5,939 nt of DNA, taken from positions 1 to 5,939 of the forward strand of contig JAUYTF010000075.1 of assembly GCA_030695285.1 (NCBI GenBank). Reading direction: 5' to 3'. Position numbers and translations under genes: made by a program. The DNA comes from Eubacteriales bacterium (GTDB lineage: Bacteria; Bacillota; Clostridia; Christensenellales; CAG-138). The notes under the pieces are model-generated. The model saw only the letters and a program-made list of their open reading frames with translations. It did not search any database and was not told the DNA's origin. Positions 1 to 5,939 of this stretch are shown here, piece by piece (within the stretch, counting starts at the first letter, position 1; every line of letters begins with the position of its first letter).

Positions 1-1060
1 AGAGGATTTCGTCCAGCCTGCCAAGGGATACGCCTGCCTTGCCCATGTCTGCGAGAATACGGCCCAGCTGGCGAACCGGCCAGGTGAGCATGGCGACATA
101 GGTGGTAAAGAGCGCAACGTTACCGAGCGTGAACGTGCCGCGATAGACGCCGACAACGCCCATGCAGAGCGAAAGGCCGATCTGAATATAGCCCACGCTG
201 TCCGATAGCCCCCAGTAGAATCCCAGCAGTTTGATGAGCTGATAGGTCTTCTCACGATAGGAGCCGTTGAGTTTGGCAAATTTGTCGATTTCGCTTTTTT
301 GCTGGCCAAACGCGCGCACGACGCGCACACCCGTCAGGTTCTCCTGCAACATGGTGGAAAGCGCACCCTCCGCTTCATCCGAGGCGGTGAAGTACTCCTG
401 CACATACTTGAAATACACAAATGAGCTGATCGTCAGCAACGGCAAGAACGCCATCGAAATCAGCGTCATCCGCACATTGATGGTGAACATGACCGCCGCG
501 GCGAGTCCGAACATGACAACCGTGCGCACGATCTCCATGAGCTGAAGATGCACAAATCTGCGTACGGTATCCACATCCGAGGTACAGCGCTGCACGAGGT
601 CACCCGTGCTCGCGTGCTTGTGATAGTCATACGGCACGTCCTCCAGATGGCGGTAGAGGCGGTTTCTGAGTTTAGTCGCCATGCCTTCGGATGCGTAGGC
701 GATGCTTTGCCTGCGCGTAAAGGTAAAAACGCAGTTCATGGCGGTGAAAACAAACAGCGCGACACCGCATAGAGCGAGGCTGTGCAAAAAATAGCTGCGC
801 CCGCCGAGCGATTCGACCCAAGGTAAAATGAACCTTGGCGTAGACGTCGTGATGCCCTGAATGACATAGTCGAGCGTAAAGCTCGTCACATACGGCACAG
901 CATAGGAAAACGCGGTGGAGAGCAGCACGCTGAGAGTTGCAAACACGACAAAGCGGCGGTGACCGTACAAGAGCTCGCCCACGAGCTTCCAGTTGGTCTT
1001 CTTGCGCTCTTTCTTTTCTATTGGAATCTTTTTTGTTTTCTTATTCTCATTCTTCTTCAT
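1..1060 (-). CDS. ABC exporter, membrane-domain half (3' end outside window)
   Basis: The first 353 residues of a half-size or full ABC exporter are visible; the reading frame is open to the window edge, so the ATPase domain would lie outside. Residues 1-21 are strongly basic (ten Lys, one Arg), followed by a first membrane segment at about 37-67 and others at about 91-115, 177-217 and 280-305. Typical type I exporter signatures are present: STGDLVQRCTSDVDTVR (151-167), the coupling-helix region ENLTGVRVVRAFGQ (240-253), and the end of the membrane domain, with WPVRQLG (327-333) and GRLDEIL (347-353). The ATG start overlaps the priA stop as ATGA, which suggests translational coupling; a weak AGGA lies 7 nt upstream of the start. 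The fold is clear but the substrate (drug, lipid or peptide) cannot be read from this half. Many relatives in Clostridia act as heterodimers encoded by adjacent genes, so a partner may follow downstream. Confidence 0.93.
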   Translation of the reverse strand, partial: MKKNENKKTKKIPIEKKERKKTNWKLVGELLYGHRRFVVFATLSVLLSTAFSYAVPYVTSFTLDYVIQGITTSTPRFILPWVESLGGRSYFLHSLALCGVALFVFTAMNCVFTFTRRQSIAYASEGMATKLRNRLYRHLEDVPYDYHKHASTGDLVQRCTSDVDTVRRFVHLQLMEIVRTVVMFGLAAAVMFTINVRMTLISMAFLPLLTISSFVYFKYVQEYFTASDEAEGALSTMLQENLTGVRVVRAFGQQKSEIDKFAKLNGSYREKTYQLIKLLGFYWGLSDSVGYIQIGLSLCMGVVGVYRGTFTLGNVALFTTYVAMLTWPVRQLGRILADMGKAGVSLGRLDEIL

Positions 1061-3348
1061 AACATATCCTGTGGGTTTACCTCGACCATGGCGAACAACT
1101 CGTTTCGATGATCTCCGGCAAACGTATAAATCGTTTGGATCGCGCTGCTTAAGCGCGCCGTGCGCAGCAGCTTGATCAGTATCTGATAACGATAGGCACG
1201 TTGCTTTCTCTTGATGGGCGCGGGGGAGGCGCTATAGAGCAGAATATCCCGTTCGCCCTCTTTGCCTAGACGCTCGTCCAGCGCAAGCTTGAGCTGCTCT
1301 GCGTAGGCAGTGACCTCCGCGTGCAGTGTGGTCTCGTTATCTGAGGAAAACAGAATGCGGACAAACAGCGAAAACGGCGGAAAGACGGCTTTCTTTCGCT
1401 GCTCGAGTTCATAGGCGTAAAAGCTCTTATAGTCATGCTCCCGCGCGTAGCGGATGGCGGGATGCGCGGGCGAATAGGTTTGTATGACCACTCTGCCCGG
1501 GCTTTCGTCCCGGCCTGCGCGCCCTGCCACCTGCGTGAGCAGCTGAAATGTGCGCTCCGTGCTGCGATAGTCGGGAATCATCAACGTCGAATCCGCTGCG
1601 ACCACGCCGACTAGCGTCACATTCGGGAAATCATGACCTTTGGCGATCATCTGTGTGCCGACGAGAAACTGCGCCTCACCGCGCGCAAACGTGCCGAGCA
1701 TCTGCTGCATGGTATCCTTTGTGCGGATGGTATCCGTGTCCATACGAAGGGTAACGGCACTCGGGAAGAGATCGTGCAGCGCTTCCTCCACCTGCTCGGT
1801 GCCGATACCGAAATACTTGATAAACGGCTTGCCGCAGGCGGGGCATACGGTTGGCAGGGGCTTGACCGCGCCGCAGAAATGACACCGCAGGCGGTTTTCG
1901 CCCTTGTGATGAGTCATGGAAATGTCGCAATCGTCGCACTGCACAACATGTCCGCAGTTTCGGCAGGAGACGAAGGTGGAATACCCGCGCCGGTTGATGA
2001 ACAGCATCGCCTGTTGGCTGTTTTTGAGACACTCGCTCAAATATTGCGCGAGCTTGCCGCTGAAGATGCCGTTGTTGCCTGCCTGAAACTCCTGTCGCAT
2101 GTCGATGATCTCGACCACGGGTAGGGGGCGGTTTTGAACGCGCCCGGGCAGCTCTAGCAACTGATAACGGCCCGAGCGCGCGCGATAATAGGAGAGAAGC
2201 GATGGCGTCGCGCTGCCCAATAGCATGGGAGCACCGAACTGTTTTGCGCGATAGCTTGCAACGTCCAGCGCGCCATAGCGCGGCACGGTCTCGCTCTGAT
2301 AGCTGCCCTCGTGCTCCTCGTCTACGATGATGAGGCCGACGTTTTGCATCGGCGCGAACACCGCGCTGCGGGCGCCTACGGCGACGCGCGCCTTACCGAG
2401 GCGGATTCTTCGCCATTCGTCAAAGCGTTCACCTGCGGAAAGCCTGCTGTGCAGCACGGCGATTCCGTCCGAGAACCGCTCCTGAAATAACCCGACGGTC
2501 TGCGGCGTGAGCGAAATCTCCGGCACGAGCATAATCGCTTGCCGTCCGGCCGCCAAACAATGCTCAATGGCGTGCATATACACCTCTGTCTTGCCGCTTC
2601 CGGTTACGCCGTGGAGCAGCAGCGTGCCGCTTTTGGCTTCCATCGCGCGCGTGATGGCGTCTACCGCACTTTTCTGCGCGTCGTTGAGCGTCACCTGTTT
2701 GTCCGGCAAGAGCGCGCTGATATTCGGGCGGCGGAAGGTGACGTGCCCGCCCTCGACCATATAGCCGCGTTTGACGAGCGCCGAGATTGCGCTTCGTGAT
2801 TCCGGCACATACGCCAGCACATCGGAAACAGTCATCTCAAGCCCGCAGGCTTTCAGTGTTTCAAGCACCTCATACTGCTTTGGCGAGCGGGGCTTGCCGC
2901 TCTTATCTAGGAGGGAGTGCAGCTGATCTTCGATCTCCTCCGGCTTTGCAAGCTGAATCGTTTTATCGATCCTTTCTTTGACCTTGCTGCCGCGCAGTTG
3001 CGCCGGAATCATGAGACGAAGCGCATCCACCAAAAGGCAATAGTAGCTTTTCTGCATCCAGTAGGCCAGCTCAATCTGCTCCGGCGTGAGGATGGGGTAT
3101 GGCTCGATCACGCGAAGCAGCGGCTTGAGCGCAACGGGGGATGGTTGGTTTTCGTCGTGGTCTGCGGTGGGCTCGACTGCTTCCATCACACGAATAACAA
3201 ACCCTTCGCGCTGGCGGTTGCCGCTTCCAAACGGCACGAGCACATGGCTGCCGACGAAAACCAACATGCCGTCAGGCACGATGTAGCTGTAAAGCCGGTC
3301 TACGTTTGCGTGCGCAATGTCAACGATGACCTCGCAGGTTTGCCCCAT
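1057..3348 (-). CDS. priA: Primosomal protein N' (PriA), replication restart helicase
   Basis: A 763-residue superfamily 2 DNA helicase that recognises stalled forks and reloads the replicative helicase. The N-terminal 3'-DNA-binding region begins with EVIVDI and YSYIVP. Helicase motifs follow in order: Walker A GVTGSGKT (247-254), GARSAVFAP (325-333), DEEH (343-346), SATPS (379-383), FINRRGYS (450-457), GTQMIAKGHDFPNV (564-577) and QVAGRAGR (606-613). Eight cysteines in four CxxC pairs (462/465, 471/474, 489/492, 502/505) form the two zinc sites, all intact. The length is normal for PriA (E. coli about 732, B. subtilis about 805 residues). I place the start at the ATG at 3348 because GGAGGTG lies 6 nt upstream and the conserved N-terminus begins there. 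The frame stays open upstream to a TTG at 3504, but that start has no ribosome-binding site and adds unrecognisable residues. The stop overlaps the next gene by ATGA. coaBC, commonly found just upstream in Bacillota, is absent. Confidence 0.97.
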   Translation of the reverse strand: MGQTCEVIVDIAHANVDRLYSYIVPDGMLVFVGSHVLVPFGSGNRQREGFVIRVMEAVEPTADHDENQPSPVALKPLLRVIEPYPILTPEQIELAYWMQKSYYCLLVDALRLMIPAQLRGSKVKERIDKTIQLAKPEEIEDQLHSLLDKSGKPRSPKQYEVLETLKACGLEMTVSDVLAYVPESRSAISALVKRGYMVEGGHVTFRRPNISALLPDKQVTLNDAQKSAVDAITRAMEAKSGTLLLHGVTGSGKTEVYMHAIEHCLAAGRQAIMLVPEISLTPQTVGLFQERFSDGIAVLHSRLSAGERFDEWRRIRLGKARVAVGARSAVFAPMQNVGLIIVDEEHEGSYQSETVPRYGALDVASYRAKQFGAPMLLGSATPSLLSYYRARSGRYQLLELPGRVQNRPLPVVEIIDMRQEFQAGNNGIFSGKLAQYLSECLKNSQQAMLFINRRGYSTFVSCRNCGHVVQCDDCDISMTHHKGENRLRCHFCGAVKPLPTVCPACGKPFIKYFGIGTEQVEEALHDLFPSAVTLRMDTDTIRTKDTMQQMLGTFARGEAQFLVGTQMIAKGHDFPNVTLVGVVAADSTLMIPDYRSTERTFQLLTQVAGRAGRDESPGRVVIQTYSPAHPAIRYAREHDYKSFYAYELEQRKKAVFPPFSLFVRILFSSDNETTLHAEVTAYAEQLKLALDERLGKEGERDILLYSASPAPIKRKQRAYRYQILIKLLRTARLSSAIQTIYTFAGDHRNELFAMVEVNPQDML

Positions 3349-3354
3349 GCCGTT

Positions 3355-3361
3355 CACCTCC
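3355..3361 (-). promoter_or_regulatory. Strong ribosome-binding site that fixes the priA start
   Basis: The minus strand reads GGAGGTG followed by 6 nt and ATG. This is a near-perfect Shine-Dalgarno sequence at optimal spacing. It selects the ATG at 3348 over the in-frame upstream TTG at 3504. Confidence 0.9.
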
Positions 3362-3416
3362 AGTTCGGGTTGTTGTAATGTTTGCTGATTGGGTAAAAGA
3401 TAGTTTCTCTGTCGAT

Positions 3417-3487
3417 CGGACTCGCCAAAACCGCAAATAGCCCGCAAGCGGGCCAGTGCAAACCAACGCCGCTCCGATACAAGTCCG
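3417..3487 (-). promoter_or_regulatory. Possible structured RNA leader upstream of priA
   Basis: On the minus strand CGGACTTG (3487-3480) pairs with CGAGTCCG (3424-3417) over 8 bp with one G-U. Inside, GCCCG-CTTG-CGGGC (3453-3440) forms a GC-rich hairpin closed on a CUUG tetraloop. It is extended by a G-U and a U-A pair, and then, past a small internal loop, by GCA/TGC (3459-3457 with 3435-3433). Both wobble pairs become A-C mismatches on the plus strand, so the fold suits a transcript running towards priA. Competing pairings exist: ATCGGA/TCCGAT (3478-3473 with 3420-3415), and CTCCG/CGGAG around 3472-3490. I do not recognise a known riboswitch or T-box. It ends about 55 nt before the priA ribosome-binding site. 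It could be a chance fold; the call rests on pairing seen by eye only. Confidence 0.35.
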
Positions 3488-3527
3488 GAGTGCGGGTTGA
3501 GCAAGAATTCATATCATGTCGTATCAA

Positions 3528-3560
3528 ACGGGAGTGACGATCCCGTGAAAAAAATCGGGT
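3528..3560 (-). other. Alternative hairpins and T-run just after rpoZ
   Basis: Starting a few bases after the rpoZ stop, the minus strand reads CCCG, then a run of seven T, then ACGGGA (3546-3541), a 7-nt loop and TCCCGT (3533-3528). ACGGGA/TCCCGT is a perfect 6-bp hairpin, but only a short TTTG follows it. The CGGG could instead pair with the upstream CCCG, which would put the T-run in the loop. The T-run itself is preceded only by a weak imperfect stem overlapping the rpoZ stop. It is therefore not a standard intrinsic terminator, though it could cause pausing or partial termination, or stabilise a processed 3' end, between rpoZ and priA. Confidence 0.25.
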
Positions 3561-3563
3561 TTG

Positions 3564-3764
3564 TCAGTCCTGATAGAATTCCTTCGGATATTCCAGATGC
3601 AGTTTGCCCGTGTAGAGTTCATCTACTGCGACGGAAACAGGCTTGCGCCCGTCGAGCCTATCCGGATCCGATTGCAATTGGCGCGCTCTTTGCGAAACGG
3701 CGGTCACCAGCATATACCGGCACCCCGCGATCTCGATCAGTTCATTCAACGGTAAGTTCATCAT
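3564..3764 (-). CDS. rpoZ: DNA-directed RNA polymerase omega subunit
   Basis: A 66-residue protein matching the small omega subunit, which binds the beta' C-terminal region and helps assemble and stabilise RNA polymerase. The diagnostic segment RYMLVTAVSQRARQL (16-30) corresponds to the conserved arginine/alanine-rich helix of the family. KPVSVAVDELYTGKL (41-55) matches the conserved second half. Its length is typical of Bacillota omega. The first ATG (3764) overlaps the gmk stop as ATGA; a second in-frame ATG follows at once. AAGGAGG lies 12 nt and AGGAA 6 nt upstream of the first ATG, both inside the end of gmk. Translation is probably coupled to gmk. A 215-nt gap separates it from priA where coaBC is often found. 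Confidence 0.93.
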   Translation of the reverse strand: MMNLPLNELIEIAGCRYMLVTAVSQRARQLQSDPDRLDGRKPVSVAVDELYTGKLHLEYPKEFYQD

Positions 3765-4390
3765 AATGCGTTCCTGCCTCCTTGTAGTTTTTCGATCAGT
3801 TCGCCGTTTCGGGAAACCTTGCAGCGTTCGGCGACGATGATATCTTCTGTACGCGCAATCGCAAGGTCAAGTATATCGTTTACGACGACGTAATCGTAGC
3901 GATTGACATGTTTCATTTCTTCAAACGCCGTTTCAAAGCGGCGATCGATCGACTCGGAACTCTCAGTTCCGCGATGGATGAGGCGGGATTTCAGCTCGCT
4001 CATCGAAGGCGGCGCGATAAAGATCAGCACCGCGTCCGGATATGCAGCTTTTACGCGCATGGCGCCCTGTACATCGATTTCTAATATGACGCTGCGGCCT
4101 TCGTCAAGCTCCTGCTCGACAAAGCTCTTCGGCGTTCCGTAGTAATGCGTGTTGAATACGCGCATATACTCCAAGAAAGCGCCGCTGTTGATCATATGCT
4201 GAAACTCATCATCCGACTTAAAAAAGTAATGCACGCCGTCGATCTCGCCCGGACGCGGCGCGCGTGTCGTGGCGGAGACGGACATCCGGATGTCGTTGTT
4301 GCGTGAGATTAGCGAAAGATTGATGGTGCCTTTGCCGACGCCTGCCGGTCCGGAAATGACCAGAAGAAGGCCTTTTCTATTCTGTTTCAT
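3761..4390 (-). CDS. gmk: Guanylate kinase
   Basis: A 209-residue cytosolic enzyme that transfers phosphate from ATP to GMP to give GDP, an essential step towards GTP, dGTP and (p)ppGpp. The P-loop GPAGVGKGT is at 14-22. The GMP-binding segment SATTRAPRPGEIDGVHYFF (39-57) keeps the family's Ser, Thr-Arg, Pro-Arg and Tyr positions. EYMRVFNTHYYGTP (74-87) and EIDVQGA (104-110) complete the GMP/Mg site. HRGTES...DRRF (139-152) is the lid and YDYVVVND (165-172) the conserved C-terminal strand. Length and motifs are normal. The start ATG has GAGGAG 9 nt upstream. It begins 21 nt after the remA stop and overlaps rpoZ by 4 nt, so it sits inside one operon. This is the usual remA-gmk-rpoZ order of Bacillota. 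Confidence 0.97.
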   Translation of the reverse strand: MKQNRKGLLLVISGPAGVGKGTINLSLISRNNDIRMSVSATTRAPRPGEIDGVHYFFKSDDEFQHMINSGAFLEYMRVFNTHYYGTPKSFVEQELDEGRSVILEIDVQGAMRVKAAYPDAVLIFIAPPSMSELKSRLIHRGTESSESIDRRFETAFEEMKHVNRYDYVVVNDILDLAIARTEDIIVAERCKVSRNGELIEKLQGGRNAL

Positions 4391-4411
4391 GTGATGAATC
4401 TCCTCTCGTCG

Positions 4412-4675
4412 TCATTCGTCGGCTTCGTCCGCTTTGGTATCGAGCCGGTTTGCGATGGTCTCCGGCTGAATGGCGGAGAGTATCACATGGTCACTGTCCG
4501 TGATGACGACCGCGCGCGTGCGCCGTCCGCAGGTAGCGTCGATGAGACGACCGCTTTCGCGCGCCTCCTGGATAATACGCTTGATGGGCGCCGACTCTGG
4601 GCTGACAATCGCGATCAGGCGGTCTGCCGACACGATATTGCCAAAGCCGATATTCACAAGACGCAGGTTCATCAT
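4412..4675 (-). CDS. remA: RemA-family regulator (extracellular matrix regulatory protein, DUF370)
   Basis: An 87-residue protein, nearly all of it family consensus: [20 protein letters not shown] (6-25), then [34 protein letters not shown] and [10 protein letters not shown]. In Bacillus subtilis RemA is an oligomeric DNA-binding activator of biofilm-matrix operons and osmoprotection genes; whether it has the same targets here is inference. The C-terminal tail after QPETIANRL is acidic and variable. The start is the first of two adjacent ATG codons (4675), with AGGAG 9 nt upstream. A short A/T-rich hairpin (ATCAA-GATT-TTGAT, 4703-4690) abuts that ribosome-binding site, but it is weak. The 69-nt gap from yicC shows no convincing promoter or terminator, so co-transcription with yicC and gmk is likely. 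Confidence 0.95.
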   Translation of the reverse strand: MMNLRLVNIGFGNIVSADRLIAIVSPESAPIKRIIQEARESGRLIDATCGRRTRAVVITDSDHVILSAIQPETIANRLDTKADEADE

Positions 4676-4744
4676 AATGGACTGCTCCTATCAAAATCTT
4701 GATGAAAACTGTAGAAAGAATGATTGTGCCATCGAAACCAAGCC

Positions 4745-5620
4745 TTACTCGATGTTTTGCACCTGTTCACGGATCTTCTCTATCTCCGCCTTGCCGGTGA
4801 GGACAAGTTTAGTCAGCTCGCCATCGTTGGCCTTGGAGCCGATGGTGTTAAATTCGCGGTTTATTTCCTGCACCACGAAGTCGAGTTTTCTTCCTGCGGG
4901 TTCATTCTCGATCAAAAGGCTTCGAAGCGCCGTCAGGTGGCTGTGCAGGCGCGTGATCTCTTCGTCAATGCTCGCCTTGTCCGCAAAGAGCGCAACTTCC
5001 GTGGCGAGCCTTGCGCGGTCTGCTTCGACACTGCCAAGCAGGGTTGCGATTCTTTCGTTGAGTTTGACACGGTATTCTTCCACCACGACGGGTGCGCGTA
5101 CGGCAATCTGATTCGTAAGCGATTCCACCGTGTCTGCGCAGTTACCAAGGTAAACGCAGAGGCGGTCGCCTTCCTGCTTTCGCATGACGAGCAGTGCGTC
5201 GATGGCGCTTTTCATAGCGCCGCCCAGCAGCGCGAGCAGCGCGTCCGGGTCTTCATCCGTCTCGCGCACGTTTGAAACATCCGGCAGGCGAAGCGCGGCG
5301 GTGAGGGAGAGGTCGTCCTGCAAGCCAAGCGTCTCGTTGGCCTTTCTTGCCGCCGCGACAAACGCGGTGAGCAGTGGCGCATCGATTTCAACGTTTCTTG
5401 CGTCGCTGCGCAGGTTGCGATAGTTGACAAACACATCCACATGCCCGCGCGAGAGCCTGTTTGTGAGCGCGGAGCGAATCGGATCCTCTAAAAACGCTAG
5501 GTGGCGGGGTAAGCGCATGCCGACATCAAGGTAGCGGTGGTTGACACTTTTGAGTTCCACCGTCATCTCACGCCCGTCTGTTGACGCGTTGCCTTTGCCG
5601 TAGCCGGTCATGCTGTACAT
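4745..5620 (-). CDS. yicC: YicC/YloC-family endoribonuclease
   Basis: A 291-residue member of the YicC/YloC family of endoribonucleases; E. coli YicC has been linked to degradation of the small RNA RyhB. The N-terminus MYSMTGYGKG is the family hallmark, followed by SVNHRYLDV (25-33). The C-terminal domain has DEEITRLHSHL (219-229), RKLDFVVQEINREFNTIGSK (244-263) and the ending IREQVQNIE (283-291), all conserved. Length is typical (about 290). I start at the ATG at 5620 because conserved sequence begins there and a G-rich stretch (GGGGGT) lies 9 nt upstream. An in-frame TTG at 5644 would add eight residues but falls at about the predicted transcription start. The gene is the first after the promoter at 5651-5679 and heads the remA-gmk-rpoZ group. 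Confidence 0.95.
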   Translation of the reverse strand: MYSMTGYGKGNASTDGREMTVELKSVNHRYLDVGMRLPRHLAFLEDPIRSALTNRLSRGHVDVFVNYRNLRSDARNVEIDAPLLTAFVAAARKANETLGLQDDLSLTAALRLPDVSNVRETDEDPDALLALLGGAMKSAIDALLVMRKQEGDRLCVYLGNCADTVESLTNQIAVRAPVVVEEYRVKLNERIATLLGSVEADRARLATEVALFADKASIDEEITRLHSHLTALRSLLIENEPAGRKLDFVVQEINREFNTIGSKANDGELTKLVLTGKAEIEKIREQVQNIE

Positions 5621-5629
5621 AAAATCGTT

Positions 5630-5635
5630 ACCCCC
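5630..5635 (-). promoter_or_regulatory. Atypical ribosome-binding site of yicC
   Basis: The minus strand has GGGGGT 9 nt before the ATG at 5620. It is a run of five G rather than the AGGAGG-type sites used by remA, gmk and priA here, so initiation may be weaker. It supports the ATG start over the in-frame TTG at 5644. Confidence 0.5.
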
Positions 5636-5650
5636 AAGTCGCAATTATAA

Positions 5651-5679
5651 ATTATAGCATGTGATGACACATCACACAA
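5651..5679 (-). promoter_or_regulatory. Sigma-A-type promoter for the yicC-remA-gmk-rpoZ operon
   Basis: The minus strand has TTGTGT (-35, 5679-5674), a 17-bp spacer and TATAAT (-10, 5656-5651). The -10 is preceded by TGC, an extended -10 element. A second TATAAT follows 7 bp downstream (5649-5644), making a tandem TATAATT repeat. Initiation from the first box would fall near 5644 and give a leader of roughly 24 nt before the yicC ATG. No other candidate on this strand of the gap is as good. Confidence 0.75.
5660..5676. promoter_or_regulatory. Candidate operator: perfect inverted repeat in the promoter spacer
   Basis: The minus strand reads TGTGATG-TGT-CATCACA, two perfect 7-bp arms around a 3-bp centre. 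It fills most of the -35/-10 spacer and overlaps the -35 box by three bases. A dimeric regulator bound here would block RNA polymerase. The arms resemble TGTGA...TCACA half-sites of CRP/FNR-type proteins, but the spacing is 7 rather than 6, so family assignment is not safe. There is no T-run next to it that would make it a terminator. Confidence 0.4.
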
Positions 5680-5697
5680 GCGTTAAGAACGAACTCA

Positions 5698-5718
5698 AAG
5701 CAAACACTCGTGTTTCTT
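5698..5718 (-). terminator. Weak possible terminator hairpin after the HypE-like gene
   Basis: AAG-AAACAC-GA-GTGTTT-G-CTT on the minus strand can form an A/T-rich stem of about 8-9 bp with one bulged base. It lies 17 nt after the stop codon. It lacks a GC-rich core and a proper T-run, so termination here is doubtful. Confidence 0.18.
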
Positions 5719-5735
5719 GCCCCGCACAGGCAGTG

Positions 5736-5939
5736 CTATTGCTGTTCATAGAGCCGGTAAAGCTCGTCTGCGTGCGGTTCGTCCAGCGGCTGACCATCCA
5801 CAAAGCTCTGTTTTCCCTCGATTGCTTTACCGATGACGGCGGCAGAGATGCCACTTTTATGCAGTGCGGCGCAGAGCGCTTCGCCGTCAATGCAGGCGAT
5901 GAGCAGGCTTCCGCTGCCGATGAGCCGGAGCGGATCGAG
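5736..5939 (-). CDS. HypE-like / AIR-synthase-related protein, C-terminal fragment
   Basis: The last 67 residues of a gene whose start lies outside the window; the frame is open from the window edge to a TAG at 5738-5736. The segment DPLRLIGSGSLLIA, followed 16 residues later by GISAAVIGKA, matches the end of the PurM/HypE C-terminal domain. In that domain a DPL..L.S.G.LL motif precedes a helix and a G(I/V).A..IG strand. HypE makes the cyanide ligand of [NiFe] hydrogenases, but stand-alone HypE-like 'AIR synthase related' proteins of unknown role are common in Clostridia. No other hyp gene is visible here, so I do not assign hydrogenase maturation. ThiL and SelD share the fold but fit this ending less well. 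The gene probably ends a separate upstream transcription unit, since a strong promoter follows it. Confidence 0.65.
   Translation of the reverse strand, partial: LDPLRLIGSGSLLIACIDGEALCAALHKSGISAAVIGKAIEGKQSFVDGQPLDEPHADELYRLYEQQ

Noticed and set aside
1633..2124. Plus-strand open frame of 163 codons opposite priA
   Set aside because: It lies wholly inside the priA helicase and zinc-binding region; its translation has no family features.
2917..3378. Plus-strand open frame of 153 codons across the 5' end of priA
   Set aside because: It is antisense to the conserved priA N-terminus and its ribosome-binding site, and shows no recognisable motifs.
3417..3487. c-di-GMP-I riboswitch or other known element on the plus strand
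   Set aside because: GCAAACC-like words on the plus strand suggested it, but the rest of the consensus is missing, the wobble pairs break on that strand and no plus-strand gene follows.
3349..3504. N-terminal extension of priA by 52 codons from a TTG at 3504
   Set aside because: There is no ribosome-binding site before the TTG, the added residues match nothing in PriA, and a strong GGAGGTG marks the ATG at 3348. The open frame upstream looks incidental.
4470..5111. Plus-strand open frame of 213 codons opposite yicC and remA
   Set aside because: It runs across two well-supported antisense genes and their gap, and its translation is Ser/Arg-rich with no recognisable domain. This is typical of a shadow frame in GC-rich DNA.
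5672..5890. Minus-strand 72-codon frame near the right edge
   Set aside because: It is an alternative frame of the HypE-like gene end; the frame open from the window edge to 5736 carries the recognisable DPL...SG...IG motifs.
1..5939. Mobile element, CRISPR array, tRNA or phage genes
   Set aside because: I saw no direct repeat arrays, terminal inverted repeats, transposase or integrase motifs, or tRNA-like cloverleaf sequence; the whole window is accounted for by collinear chromosomal genes.

Overview
The window looks like ordinary chromosome from a Bacillota (Firmicutes) bacterium, probably a Clostridia-type lineage with fairly GC-rich DNA. The evidence is the minus-strand gene order yicC - remA - gmk - rpoZ - priA. 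It combines RemA, a protein characteristic mainly of Bacillota and a few other phyla, with the conserved guanylate kinase / RNA polymerase omega / PriA neighbourhood. All supported genes lie on the minus strand, so transcription runs from high to low coordinates. I see no rRNA, tRNA, CRISPR array, insertion sequence or phage gene.

In transcription order: (1) 5939-5736, the C-terminal end of a HypE-like / AIR-synthase-related protein, cut by the window edge. (2) 5735-5621, an intergenic region with a near-consensus sigma-A promoter (TTGTGT, 17 bp, TATAAT with an extended TGC) and a perfect 7+7 bp inverted repeat in its spacer. (3) 5620-4745, yicC/yloC-family endoribonuclease. (4) 4675-4412, remA. 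(5) 4390-3761, gmk. (6) 3764-3564, rpoZ, overlapping gmk by ATGA. (7) 3563-3349, a 215-bp gap with hairpins and a possible structured leader. (8) 3348-1057, priA. (9) 1060-1 and beyond, the transmembrane half of an ABC exporter, overlapping priA by ATGA and cut by the window edge.

The genes form a housekeeping cluster: an RNA-processing nuclease (YicC), a DNA-binding matrix/osmolyte regulator (RemA), nucleotide metabolism (Gmk), a transcription subunit (RpoZ) and replication restart (PriA). They are probably co-transcribed from the promoter at about 5651-5679. In many Bacillota coaBC lies between rpoZ and priA, and def-fmt follows priA. Here coaBC is absent and an ABC exporter follows priA.

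I do not find a convincing new biological system. The items most worth checking are the predicted RNA structure upstream of priA, whose two wobble pairs are valid only on the minus-strand transcript, the inverted repeat inside the operon promoter, and the altered gene order on both sides of priA.
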